From: Ophiosphaerella korrae
Lineage: Eukaryota > Ascomycota > Dothideomycetes > Pleosporales > Phaeosphaeriaceae
DNA: 64,000 nt
Assembly (NCBI GenBank): GCA_028456385.1
Contig: JALNQF010000231.1
Location: forward strand, 1-64,000
Reading direction: 5' to 3'
Part shown: in pieces, positions 1 to 10,979 of the stretch
Numbering within the stretch: position 1 is the stretch's first letter
Layout: the number at the start of each line of letters is the position of its first letter
Notes under the pieces: model-generated
Database searches by the model: none
Seen by the model: the letters and a program-made list of their open reading frames with translations, nothing else
What the model was told of the DNA's origin: nothing
Made by a program: the position numbers and the translations under genes

Positions 1-1134
1 TAGTACTTACTTAGATAGCTTTATTTACTATTTACTCTTTTTAGTTAATTATTAAAACTACTTTATTAAGTTATCTTGCGTAAAGTCTACCTTATAATCT
101 TTTTTCTTTAACTAATAATCTTTTACGTAGTAGCCTTACTTACTATAGTTAAAGTACGTAAAGTCTTTATTCTTTATTTTCTTCTTTCTATTTTTGTTTA
201 CGTTAAGGATTATAAAGTCTCTTCTTTTATAATTGTTTAGTTTTCCTTAATACTTATTTATTCTCTATTCTTAAAGATTATTATATACTTAAGTTACCTA
301 TTTCTTTAGGGCTTCTAGTATCCTTAGTTTGTCTATTTAAATTAATTCGTATTAGATTTCTTTACTTAGTCCTTGTTTAAATTTTGATATTAGGGATAGT
401 TTATTCTATTCTATATTCTAAGATAGTTGTTTATACTATAATATATATTCTAGGATACTCTTATATTACTTAAGCTTTGTAAGCTTTTTTTTAGCTTATC
501 TAGTAATATCTATATCTCTAAACGCTACTCTTATTTGTTATGTAAAGTATTTATAACTTCTAAAGATAGCTCTTGTTTTATCTTTCTATATTCCTAGAGC
601 TTGTATTATATAATCTATCTAGTAGGGTTTAAACTATCTTATTATATCTTCTTTAAGGTATATTCTAATATATACTACTTTCTTGTCTTCTATATTAAAG
701 TATAGTACTTATATATTAATCTAGAGTTGTGCTAAAGCTATAAAAGGTCTTAATTTCTCCTTTATTCTATTAAACTTCTTAAGTACTAGTATCTTTAGTA
801 GTTTCTTTGTTGCACTTATCTCTAGTCTCTAGGTAATTAGTTCTATCTAGTTTTGTCTTACTATAATAGCTTTAATCTACACCTTATTCTACTTTATATA
901 GTCTTATAATTCCTTATTCTATATTTCTAAAGTATTAATTACTATTTTTATATCTTCCTTTTTAGAGATTAAGTTGTTTAAGTAATCCTTAATTACTTAT
1001 ATATCTATTAGATCTAAGCTATATACGCTTAGAGGTGCTTTACTTCCCTTTATAGTTAAACTTTCTACTATTGTGTTAGCTTAGACTATACGCTACTTAC
1101 GCTTTGCTCCTCTTAATAACTAAAATCGGTAAGG
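1..1134 (-). mobile_element. RIP-degraded internal part of a Ty3/gypsy-type element (gag side)
   Basis: The stretch is extremely AT-rich, full of TA, and almost lacks CA and TG. That is the signature of repeat-induced point mutation on both strands. From about 460 onward it aligns by eye with 62,230-62,911, the gag end of the complete element at the right of the window, for example the shared tract around 520-600 versus 62,310-62,390. It stops immediately inside an LTR, so it is the gag-proximal end of a related element in minus orientation. Bases 1-460 do not align as well and may be diverged. No open frame survives. The family is inferred from the right-hand relative, where the RT motif is readable. 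Confidence 0.75.
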
Positions 1135-1568
1135 TGTAACAAGGTTACTAAGGTTAACTTTCTAATAACCTATTAGAGTATTAGTAGATTAAGAGGTAAT
1201 AATAAAAGCTCGTGTTATAATTAAGTAATAACTATAAACAATAGTTAATTTGTGTATACAATGTCAAGTATTAGCGTTCTAGGTTAGAGATTAGATTACT
1301 AATACTATCCTAATAATACGCATTACTACTAACTATATATTCCTACTAATCTATTTGTGTAACCTTATAGATTACCTTAATCTATTACACGTGTTTATAG
1401 ATTACTCTAATCTATTGCACGTGTTTATAGATTACTCTAACGTATTACGTGTTTAGGTTGTAGGTCGTTTCCTAATCAAGGTTGTTACCCCGCTCATGCT
1501 ATGCTTCGTTAGCACTTAAGTCGGGACTAATTAGCTCTATCTCAATTTCTCTTGTTACACCCGTAACA
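1135..1568 (-). repeat. LTR of a gypsy-type element, diverged copy
   Basis: It begins TGTAAC and ends GTAACA, and it is related along most of its length to the two 442-bp LTRs at 56,731-57,172 and 62,912-63,353. Shared tracts include the run around 1,270-1,340. The flanking bases at 1121-1134 match the presumed primer-binding region beside the right-hand LTR at 62,895-62,911. In minus orientation this is the 5' LTR of the fragment at 1-1134. It contains short tandem copies of a 30-bp unit around 1,365-1,450 that the other two LTRs lack. Confidence 0.8.
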
Positions 1569-2593
1569 AGATCTAGGATATATCTTAATAGTAAAAATAA
1601 TACTACTTACTAAAAATAAGGCTATACTCTAAAGGCTTATATTAAAGCTAAAGGGATAACTTATACTATTAGATATAAGCGCTAGTAATCTTATCTAAGT
1701 ATAATATAGGGTTTACTTACCTAAAGTAAAGTAAAGAAAGTAGACGCTAGATCTATAGTATTGTAAGGACAGCATACTACTAAGCTAATCCCAACAAAAA
1801 GGGGCTAATAGCTAGTTAAGCTATTGTAGTAGTATACAATATATATACTAGTTATTATCGCTTGAAGTTCTTCGAACTCGCTTAGGGTTATACTAAGTTG
1901 TATGCAGTAGAATATACTAGCCAACAGAGCTAGCACGCGCTAGTTACTTAGCCTAGTAGAGCTCGTCGATAGCGCTAAGCGTACCCTAATAGCTCCCCGC
2001 CCTAGACCCCTTACAAGTATAATATAAAACTACTTATACTAATAGGCTCTAGTATATAAGTGCAAGGGGCGTATAATAGTAGGAATCCTAGTATCTAAAT
2101 AGAGCCTAGTCTCTAATATAGATTAGTAACCAAGCTAGTATTAGTTGGGTTAGGTATTGCCGATAATCTATTCCCTCCTCGGTTAGCTAGGGTTAAATCA
2201 TCACGAACTCCTACTTCACTAGCTGTAGCGCCGGTGAGCCACATTAAACTGCACTACCAGCCACATCAAGTCACCACCGCCATTTGAGCCCAGACCCGGT
2301 GCAGATGTCGGGTTGCACATCTAGGGTGACGATACCGATAACGTCTAAAGGGAAATGTTTCGGCTGCAAAATCCATTTGCGATTCTAGAGGAAAAGGAAA
2401 GACAGTGGTGGGTCTTGGATAAAGACCGCAGGGAAAAATTTACGTGATAGTTTATTTTTTAGAGATCAGTCTGAATTTGGACCTTTTCTCTGGCGGCAGG
2501 TGAAACAACTTGGCATTCATATTACTGGCCCGAAAATTGGACGTAGGTTCTCGTCGAAGCTTCTATTTCTTTGATACTAAGGTTTTGTGTGCC
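1569..2593. other. No gene: AT-rich decayed DNA, then normal-composition spacer
   Basis: Bases 1569-2150 continue the RIP-like composition and hold an A-rich/G-run tract near 1,790-1,804 that resembles a retroelement polypurine tract, but I cannot assign it to a family. Around 2,150-2,200 the composition switches to normal. From there to 2,593 I see no coding signal. This is the 3' flank of the minus-strand NLR. Confidence 0.6.
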
Positions 2594-5500
2594 TTATTGT
2601 TCCCGCGCATTTTTCTCTCGTGTTTTCAGATTGCTTGCCAATTCCTGGAGCCATTGCTCTGTTGACACTTGTGTTTGACTCGAATTATTCTCCGAGCCGA
2701 TTTTCGACAGATCGAGGAAACAATGGTCCTGGCATGACTTCAGCACATCTTTCAATCCGTCTAATTTGTATTTCTCGAAACAATCACTGCATAGATCTAA
2801 ATCCCTGCAGGACTTGCAAACAAATCGGCCAGTGGTCATGTCGAGGTTGCGCTCACATCCATCGCAGATTACATTATAATAGGGAAGGGAACCTAGCACT
2901 GCGTATGATGAAGCTATAACCGATATATCATCCCATCCATTCCATCCGAATATTTTGCAAAGGAGAGCAAGAAGTGTTGGCTGGCTTAAGGGAAACTGTG
3001 TGCAGAGGTTAACAAGTTTGATTATTTGTGAATAATGTGTCGATCTCCGGGAGACTGCAGAATCGAAGAGCAGCCTTTGTCTTACAGCTAATTTGGTTGC
3101 CTCGTAGCACTGGTTGCACAAAACCTCTGTAAGTTTGTGGACTGTGTCGAGTGTTTCTGTGTGGTATAGTCCCCGTGCCTTTTTGTATCCAAGCAGCGCC
3201 CGATCATACATCTTCTCGGCCTTATTCAGCTTGCCCTGTAAAGTATAAAGAAGGCCTAAGTTGTAGACTGTGTCGATTGTTGATGTATGGTCTGGTCCCC
3301 ATACCTTCTCTTTTCCGACCAGCGCCCGCGAATACATCTTTTCGGCTTCGTCCAGCTTGCCCTGGGATTTGTAGAGATTGCCCAAGTTGTTGACCGTATC
3401 AAGCGTTGATGTATGGTCTAGTCCCCATGCCTTCTCTTTTCTGACCAGCGCCCGCGAATACATCTTTTCGGCCTTGTCCAGCTTGCCCTGGTCTGCGTAG
3501 AGAACGCCCAAGTTGTTGACCGTGTCAAGTGTTAATGTATGGTCTGGTCCCCATACCTTCTCAAATCCGACCAGCGCCCGTGAATACATCTTTTCGGCCC
3601 TATCTAGCTTACCCTGCTCCGCGTAGAGATAGCCTAGATTGTACATTATCCAATGTATATCCTCTTCCGCGATTAAATGTTTATTGATCACATTCGAACA
3701 CCGTCTTGCATGCTGGAGAAGACGTCTTTGTGTCGCCCACCATTTGCTCTTATCTCTTCCAGGGATATGCGATCCCACAAACTTCAAAGCCAGCATCACT
3801 AGCTTACTGTCCCGCCTTTGGTTTAAAACGTGAATCGTCCACGCATGTACACATCCATGCATACTGTACCCTCTTAGCTCCACCAGCTCAAAAGCTGGCT
3901 GGTCTACTTCCACAAGGCCATGGTCACATAGCACTCGCATAGCAACATTAAAACTCAGTTCGTCTTCGGCGACCTCTCGTATCCATTCCGGATCTTCCTG
4001 ATCAGTGTGCTGAAGCAACTCGAGCCACAAGTCTTGATTGTCGAAATACGCCCACAGCTGCAGCAGCTTGGCTGAGGCCTCGCTCTGTCGCTGGACATGC
4101 TCGTACGAGATCTGCCAGGTAGAGTACAGCATTCGATCCTCATATTCCGTCAGCTCTGGCGCTGTCTTCTGCAGCTTTAACCATGATGCATCATAGTGGC
4201 GAAGATAGTCAGATAGACTCGTTGGCACCTGACTTAGGTATGCTCCCGCCGTAGCTAGTGCAAGTGGAAGTCCATCGAGCACGGTTACAAGTTTGACAGC
4301 ATCCGGATCTGTAGCATCATCAGTATTAAAATTTTATTTTGTTCAAGAATGAAGTCCCTTACCGTTAAGGGTCATTTGACTTCCTGATGCGTTTGACAGG
4401 ATCTGGAGACTGTCTTCTATATTTGTCAACTTTTTTACGTGTACCTGACGGCCGACCTTGACTTGTGCTAGGCGAGTTGTAATGATGATTGAGCCTTGGT
4501 ATGATTCTGGGAAGAACTTGCGGATGTCTATTGCTGCAGCATCATTGTTGCCGGGGACCTTTGCATTGTCGTAGTTGTCGTATACGAGTAGCCATCGAGT
4601 GTTTTTAGGAAGACTTAGCCACGCCTTCACCGCGCCTACGACTTCATCGAGATTTCCGTTCGTATCCAAGTTACTTAGCCCGCTAGCTGAGGGATAGTCT
4701 CGTAAGATCTGTGTAGCAACTCTGGCAAAACTCTGCTTGAGCGAATCAATATCCTTTATATTAAGCCAGAACACAGCCGAGTAGTTGTGTCTGTATCGCT
4801 TTGCGTAAGCAAGGGTAAGCTGAGTTTTTCCAATTCCGCCAAGGCCATGAAGTAGGGCAATTCGACGGCTACCATCGCCTGCAAGAATGTCCCGTATCTG
4901 CGCAAGTTCACTCTCTCTTGCTACAAAATGGTTGGTTTCGGACACGCCGACAAGACTGAAAGTGATAGAAAATTCCTCGTGTTTATTTCCTGCCTACGTT
5001 AGAATTCGCAAGCACGGTAGATCGATTATCAGGTGTGAGGAATTAAGCAACTTACCTTTATGCACTCTATCAATCTCATTGTAGAGCCGCTGGAATGCAT
5101 AATCTTTCCCTTCACCATAGTTTAGCGTTATGTACACGCCACAGATCCCCAATAGCGAGTACACTTTGTCTTCCTCGTATTTTGTTTGGCGCCTTTCTCC
5201 CCATGAGATCCGCTCGGTGATGCTGAACCTATCTAAGCGGCTTTCCCGGAGTGCTGGAATCGGAATATTAGTAATCTCGCTGATCTGCCGCTCTAATGAT
5301 GATTTGCTGCCGAGGAAGCCCCACTCCTTAGAAAAGAAATCAACTATCCTAGGGGCGATAAGCTCTTGCAGCGTCCAACCTCTAGAGAACCATCTGCTCT
5401 TTTGCAAAGACAACCCCCATGATGCGTGATGAGACCAGCCACCAGTATCTGTCCCAGGACCCGGAACGTCCTCTAGATACACATAACACTTTTCGGCGTT

Positions 5501-5809
5501 CTGATACCATCGAAACATGGAGTTGATTGCGTGTTGGAGCTCGACACTATTGTTCGATTTGTCGATGCAGCAAGTGTCCACCCAGATATAATAAATATCA
5601 TCACGAATAGCTTGTTCTGCACACAATGATATTTTCCTATAGCCGGGTTTGGCTCTTCCAGTTTCTTTGACAAGATCATCAAACGTGACTTCTTCATTAT
5701 TGTTCTTGCTCCAGGTATGTGAGAGGATGGCGTACTTTAGTCTCTCATTGTCGGTTAGGTCGTCGGTCAGGCTGAGGCCGCTGGTCGGGTCTACCCTTAA
5801 CAGACGCAT
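2594..5809 (-). CDS. NLR-type incompatibility protein: HET, NB-ARC, TPR and ZZ zinc finger
   Basis: Three exons, read on the minus strand: 5809-5056, 4989-4363 and 4308-2594, which give 1031 codons plus stop with all phases consistent. Intron 1 (5055-4990, GTAAG..CTAAC..GCAG) and intron 2 (4362-4309, GTAAG..ACAG) are typical fungal introns. The start MRLLRVDP is the usual HET-protein start. Domains in order: HET at about residues 25-160 (YAILSHTW, WVDTCCIDK, GWTLQELI); NB-ARC with P-loop GLGGIGKT near 300, kinase-2 LLVYDN near 381, IIITTR near 417 and GLPLAL near 473; at least four TPR units of 42 residues at about 665-860; and a ZZ finger at about 938-990 (CDGC, CKSC, CSDC, CxxH). In this family NB-ARC proteins oligomerise on ligand binding and the HET domain triggers cell death. 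The C-terminal ZZ finger is unusual. No lesion was seen, so it is probably functional. Confidence 0.9.
3120..3690 (-). repeat. TPR-coding tandem repeats, 126-nt unit
   Basis: Four consecutive 126-nt units in the NLR above encode 42-residue TPRs built on NLG.LY..QGKLD.AEKMYSRAL followed by GPDHT. Units two to four are near-identical at DNA level, which means recent amplification or gene conversion. Such repeats can vary in number between alleles. Confidence 0.85.
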
Positions 5810-6554
5810 GGCCGAAAGATTTTATGAATTTGTACAAGTGGATAATAAGGCAGCAGTATACATATAGCGTTTCGGACCAGACTTGAAGGGTGTTGCGTAT
5901 GGTTCTGTTGGCACGGCGCTGAGCTGGGGAGAGTGCTACCGTCGACAGTGGCTGTGCACATAGTGGGGTGGCTAGGCGAATGTAGGCTTACTAAGGGCCT
6001 GTTCGGTGCGGCGCGCTTCCAAAGCCATATTTAGGTCGCCCTAGGCCTCCTGTTAGGTAGTGAGGCTTACTACCTAGTGCCCGGCCCTACCTAATGCCCG
6101 TTTTTTCCTCTTAGTCCCCCCTCTATCTTAATACCTACTTCTTCTACTAATTCTAAATTATAGTATATATTATAAATAAGTATTAGAAAATACATGATTA
6201 AATTTTTCTAATTAAAAAATTAATATTAGTAGAAATTTTATACTTTAAACAAATTTAGTATTTTTTACCTATTTATAAATAACTAACGTAAAAGATTACT
6301 AAGCTAGCTGCTTTTTCTTAGTATTGTAAATACTACCTCTATGCTACTATATCTTAACAACAATAAAATATTATTTCTAAGCAAGAAGGTAAGCTTAAGC
6401 TTACTATCTAAGCATTTATTTCTAGCTAATTTTAAAGCTAACAACGCGCTATAGTAGTATTTAATATCTATTACTAGTAGCTCTCTAATAGACTTAAAGG
6501 AATTACCTCCTAACTTACTACGCAACTAAACTTAGATTCCAGGTACACCCGGAA
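5810..6554. other. Intergenic, upstream of the HET-NB-ARC gene, with an AT-rich decayed patch
   Basis: Bases 5,810-6,000 are the likely promoter side of the minus-strand NLR; no clear TATA box was seen. Bases 6,110-6,540 are strongly AT-rich and RIP-like, probably an unrecognised transposon remnant. Short open frames there have no recognisable product. Confidence 0.5.
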
Positions 6555-6665
6555 TCTGTTGCGCCTTTCTGCGCACATGCTATCGCGCATCTGATTGCGC
6601 ATCTGATCGCACATGTGATCGCTCATTTAATCGCGCAACTCGTATCTGATCGTGCAACTCATCTG
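6555..6665 (+). repeat. Degenerate short tandem repeat, unit about GATCGCGCATCT
   Basis: Roughly 12-bp units recur about six times with variation, for example GATTGCGCATCT, GATCGCACATGT and GATCGTGCAACT. Most differences are C/T or G/A, as expected if RIP acted on a minisatellite. The tract lies directly before the dispersed repeat at 6,672. Confidence 0.6.
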
Positions 6666-6671
6666 ACACCT

Positions 6672-6755
6672 AGTCTACCTTGCCCGGGGGTTGCCTAACG
6701 TGGCTTAGCCATGGCCGACCCCATGGCTGGGTGACATGCCGCCTCGTCATTCAGA
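6672..6755 (+). repeat. Dispersed repeat, copy 1 (partner at 32,090-32,171)
   Basis: The sequence starting TAGTCTACCTTGC, continuing through GTTGCCTAACGTGGCTTAGC and ending near GGGTGACATGCCGCCTC, recurs on the opposite strand at 32,090-32,171, where it carries about 11 extra bases. Both copies sit 5' of a gene and point the same way as that gene. It may be a transposon end; no terminal inverted repeat or target duplication was established. Confidence 0.7.
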
Positions 6756-6937
6756 ACGTCCAGCTACTAAACCACAGTCAACCGCGACAGCCATCGCGTA
6801 ATTTCGCTTTGCAGCGCAACGTACATCGGTGTCTTTCGTTGCAACCTCTCAAATATGATATCAGCACATTGTGCTGCCTTCGAGTTTCTTTGGGATGTCT
6901 CGTTATTCCATTCTATCAACCGAGGTTTTATCGCAAA

Positions 6938-7591
6938 ATGGCTTCGAAGCGAACAGCGAGCAAACAGAAGAGGACCTCAAAGAATCTCGCCCAAAACAAA
7001 CGACGTCGAACAAAACAGCCTGCCCACACCAAAGCCTCCGAATTTGCGCAAGATAACAGCCAGGATAGCGAGACGTTCTGGGCGGCGACGAGAATCTTGC
7101 AGGACAACGGAACCCACTATCTGGTTGAATAGGATGGAACTGATCCAGCAACAGGTCATCCGTACAAGGCGACGTGGGAACCGCACGACTTTGTCACTCC
7201 ACCCTTAGAAGCAGAATGGAAGGAGACAATGGCTGCTCAGAGTGGCGGGGCAAGACATACCCAGAGTCAAGCTGAATCGCATGGGGAACCCGGTGATCGA
7301 GAACAATCCCTAGACGGGTTGCCGAAAGTACTCACGCACGCACAAGGGATGACGCCTGTGATATCTCCAATGGAAAGGGAGCGGTTTCTTGAAAACCAGA
7401 GCGTTTCGACAGCTTCCCCACAGCAACCGCGGCAATCACGGCGCGATCCCAACTCGCTCTTCGTAGGGTCGCAGGAAAGTGAGTCTGAGTCTGAGTCTGA
7501 GACTAGCGACTTGCGCTCCTGCGATGTTGTACTTGCTTGTCAGACACCAAAGAAGGCATCGGGCCGAACTAACAGAACTCGGCTACGGTGA
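6938..7591 (+). pseudogene. Chromodomain protein interrupted by one in-frame TAG
   Basis: A single reading frame of 218 codons runs from the ATG at 6938 (MASKRTASKQKR, a basic nuclear-type N-terminus) to the TGA at 7589-7591. The only interruption is a TAG at 7130-7132. The stop falls inside a chromodomain: ATRILQDNGTHYLVE precedes it, and DGTDPATGHPYKATWEP follows in the same frame. At this position chromodomains have a conserved aromatic-cage tryptophan, so TGG to TAG is the simplest explanation and fits a RIP-type G-to-A change. The tail is polar and ends in an SES/SET repeat. Chromodomains bind methylated histone tails. A shorter 64-residue product would lack the domain. Readthrough is possible but unproven. 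Confidence 0.75.
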
Positions 7592-8373
7592 ACGGTCCTG
7601 AGGATGCGGATGAAGAGATAATTTTATCATTATACAAACTACGCTGACATGGCCGGCTGACCATGTGTACACAGGACCCGAGCCCCCCAGATCCCGCCAT
7701 GCTCATGAATTGGTATCTGCTACCAAAGTATTCATTCGTTAAGAAAGGTTGAAGTTGGTAGTACCCCCAGTGACATCATTTGTGTTTGTTAGAAGGCTCA
7801 CGCCAGGAGCAGCCATGTCTACCGTAGTGTACAAGGTGACAAGGTAGTTTTAGACGGAAGGTCCAGAATTAGCACAAATTCTAGGCAATCCAATTTCTTT
7901 CGTATCTAGCCCGGTAAGCGTCGTTACTATCCGCCTTGTTTAGGTTGAAGTTTGTATGTGAGCTCGACAGTCTATCAACATTAGGATATCTAGAACCAGT
8001 CAGCTCCTACACAACTGTTCACGACATGAAGATTAAGCTCTCATGGTTGGCATGTCGGGTCAAACGCGCAAGCAATGCCAGCGCCGCACTCCCAGTACGT
8101 CTGAGCTTCTCGAACCAGTTGAAGAGCGGAGACCTCAGTATCAGGGTAACCGCCCGCAGCGAAGTAGAGGCACTGAAACAGTGCTCAGGATGGCTTGGAA
8201 GACGAGTCTCTTAGAGATTTACCCGAATGTTTGGTTTGAGACGCCCTTGTGCTTACTGTACTGCAGCGGAAGAAAACATGGCCCGCCGGTTTCATGTACT
8301 CATAACGGGGATGGGTCACGCTTGACATTTCTCTGCTGAAGAAGAAGAAGCCGTTCAGTGAAACCATTACTTT
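7592..8373. other. Intergenic, nothing recognised
   Basis: Open frames in this spacer are short, overlap one another on both strands and show no recognisable domain. It is the shared 3' flank of the chromodomain pseudogene and the HET gene. Confidence 0.5.
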
Positions 8374-10325
8374 TCAGACTAAGTTGATTAATCTAGGCGC
8401 TTGCTCCATAAACAGATCTCCCGGCATCGAAGCTAATCCAAGCCGCTCATAATTGTCGGCCGTGCCTGACACCAATTTCAAAATGATTGCATGAACGTAA
8501 AGAGGACTTGCGACGCTGAAGCAGAGCGCCAGTAATTCCGATTTTTCCAATTCCTCACTGGATAGATCGAAGGGACTAGTATCTGTCGTGAAGCCATAAG
8601 TGTCTTGTCCATGGGCAAGCCGTATTTCCTTGTTGCTTGGTCCATCTTCTCGCATTGAATCAACCACTTGCACGACCAGTGTTCGGCCAGTGATCGATAT
8701 CACCCCCTCAAGGCCTTGGCCGTAACTATCCTCTCCATTGGTCATGTATTGGATGTGGTGTATGCGGACCAGCGCTTTGATGTATCTTCCCCACGTACTC
8801 ACGCGCCCTTCGACTGATAGCCACGACCAGGTTGGTATGTGAGATGATCGTACTCGCCAGTGTGTTCTACCGCCCGTCGAGTAAAGACTCGGATTCGTGT
8901 ACTCTGACCACCACAGCAACCCGCCTGGTAAAGTGTTTTCCCATATTCCTGCCAGATACCTGCCAAGGAAATCTGGCATGTCGATTTGCCTTGCGACGGA
9001 AGATAGAGCTGATAGGCGATCAGTAACCTGCGTTATCTGTCTTGCACTGTACTGAGCACAGATGTCGTGCCAAAAGTTAATTCGGCACATATCACTTCCC
9101 CGTCTTGCCACCTGTGCATACTTCGTTTTGAAATTTTTTCCCACCCCAAATTCAGGCCAACTCGTTTGTGGGTTTTGGAGATCTCCACACTCGCAGTCCA
9201 CGGACGAGCGACACTCCCACACTAACTCAGCCGGAGTGAAGTGCACCACTCTTTTGGCCAACAAGCGTTCTTGGAATGCCCAGGCACGCCCAAACAAGGG
9301 AAGCTCTGGAGCAGTCCAGAATTGTTCGCCCTTTTTCCACACGTCATGATGACTCTTATCGTATACAGCAACCTTGTGTGCCTTGCCGGTCGCGGTCTGT
9401 ACCGTGACGCGACGCTGCAATCTTTGGGTGTACAAACCGTAGTCTCCATCTTCCGCAAGTGTCGCGGCGATAGTGAGATATGCACCGCCATATACGCTCC
9501 CCATTCTTGGGATTTCTCTGGATTTATCCTCCTCATCGTCTTGAACAATGCAAAGTGAGTCGATCCATGCATACTGTATCTCTAAACGCTCTAGGACATC
9601 CATTGTGTCGGCGAAGGTTTTTGAGAGATTGCAGACGGGTATTCCATAGGATGAATGTGCTTTTAGGTTTGCCCTCGTTGTCTTGGGAATGTTGCGGTTC
9701 GATCCCCAGCAGTGGCTTAGTGCGGCGTACTTATACCTGAGCCCTAAGGTTTCAAACAAGATTGCTCGGTTGATATCGTCGTGATTGTGTCTTTTCAGCA
9801 ACCACCTTGGTGCGAGTGGCTGTATTGCTGATTCATAGCAGTCGGCATGGTTTTCATCGCAGTGCGCAATCTTGGAGCGAAGGAAATTAAAACATGCAGA
9901 ATTAGTCGCGTCTAGAGGCACTGCTCGACTCGTTGCAACGAAGGGCCAGAGGACTGAGAAATCATCACGAGTGGGAAAGTGAGTCGTAATCCCCACTATT
10001 GATAACGATATACACTTACCTCTGCTAAAATCTGAATTGCCAAATCTATTGTCTCTCTACTCTCAGACTTCCATTTCACATTTGTCATAACAAGATCGTT
10101 ACCTCCCGAAGGCTTGCTGACAACCATTCGAACGATGGTCCCTTCATCTTCTCCAAGATGAAGCCAACGGTGCCGATAGAAGACCATTGACTGCAATAAA
10201 ATATTGCAACGAGAACATCCTAGAGATGCTGCCTGGCGAATTCCTTGGAGGCTTATTTCCATTCGATAATTTTTCACAAACCCATGACAAGCCTGGCATC
10301 GTAATCCTCGAGAGTCAGCACTCAT
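8374..10325 (-). CDS. HET-domain protein (heterokaryon incompatibility type)
   Basis: Two coding blocks on the minus strand, 10325 to about 10,015 and about 9,955 to 8374, total close to 640 residues, the usual size for this class. The ATG at 10325 (MSADSRGLRCQAC) is the first in frame. The N-terminal block has CxxC pairs (CQAC, CSRC) seen before many HET domains. The HET domain follows, with YAALSHCWG, AWIDSLCIVQDDEEDK, MGSVYGGAYLTIAA and, further on, RAWAFQERLLAKRVVHF. The intron boundary is unsettled. The strong donor GTAAGT does not keep frame with the likely acceptor CTCAG, whereas a GTGTAT donor 5 nt downstream does. So either a weak donor is used or there is a one-base lesion. The expected role is triggering incompatibility cell death. 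No NLR part is attached. Confidence 0.82.
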
Positions 10326-10979
10326 TGTAACGCAGAGGGTGGTGGCCGCTTTGGTATCGTTGAAGGTAAATGCAAGAAGAGGCACAACGAATTATTGTAC
10401 CTGCAGCTACAATCAGTCGACCTCCCATTACTTCAGCGTCTGTCGTTCACACCTTATAGATCGCGGTAACCCAAGTTGCTGAAACAGCGCTTGACTAGAG
10501 AGCTCTCTACACCAGGCAGCAGCCACCAGGCTGAACTTTAGCGATTTGGTATCACGTAGCCATAAATATGTTCAATAAGCAACGTCATACAACGAGCGGG
10601 ATAATTTGGTACTTCAGATTGCCACCATTGGCAAGGATGATGGCCGACCCGCTCCGGCGACAGGGTTGTGAGGTGGCGAATTCTGTAGGTATTTTCAGAG
10701 AGTTGAGTTGGATTATTATTATTTCCTGCTCGGTTTCAGCCGCGTTTTCTGCGCAGCTATGCCCGGTTCGGCTAGCTTGGCAGACAGTCGACGTAACGCT
10801 GATGCGTTGCAAATATGAACAGACCAGTCAGCCCCACTGTACCTTGAGCCAATACCTAGAACCTGACAGCGGGAACGGACTAGAGTGGGATGGCGCAACA
10901 GAACACAAACCTCAACACGTGATGAATCTGTGGCTCTGCGCGCCCAGACGTTCACAGAGCCACTGACGCAAATTATAGC
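10326..10979. other. Intergenic, upstream of the HET gene
   Basis: Contains one copy of the 60-bp dispersed repeat (10,609-10,668). The overlapping open frames here are not convincing as genes. Confidence 0.5.
10609..10668 (+). repeat. 60-bp dispersed repeat, copy 1 (diverged)
   Basis: Related to 18,626-18,685 and to the reverse complement of 13,246-13,305. The core GCCACC...GATGGCCGACCCGC.CCGGC is shared by all three, and this copy is the most diverged. Confidence 0.6.

Noticed and set aside
1747..1850. Inverted GCATACTACTAAGC / TAGTAGTATAC around a purine tract
   Set aside because: Looks like a retroelement end, but no partner LTR could be found within the window.
5998..6030. GGGCCTGTTCGGTGCGG, similar to ends of hAT-type elements
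   Set aside because: No matching inverted copy or 8-bp duplication was found nearby.
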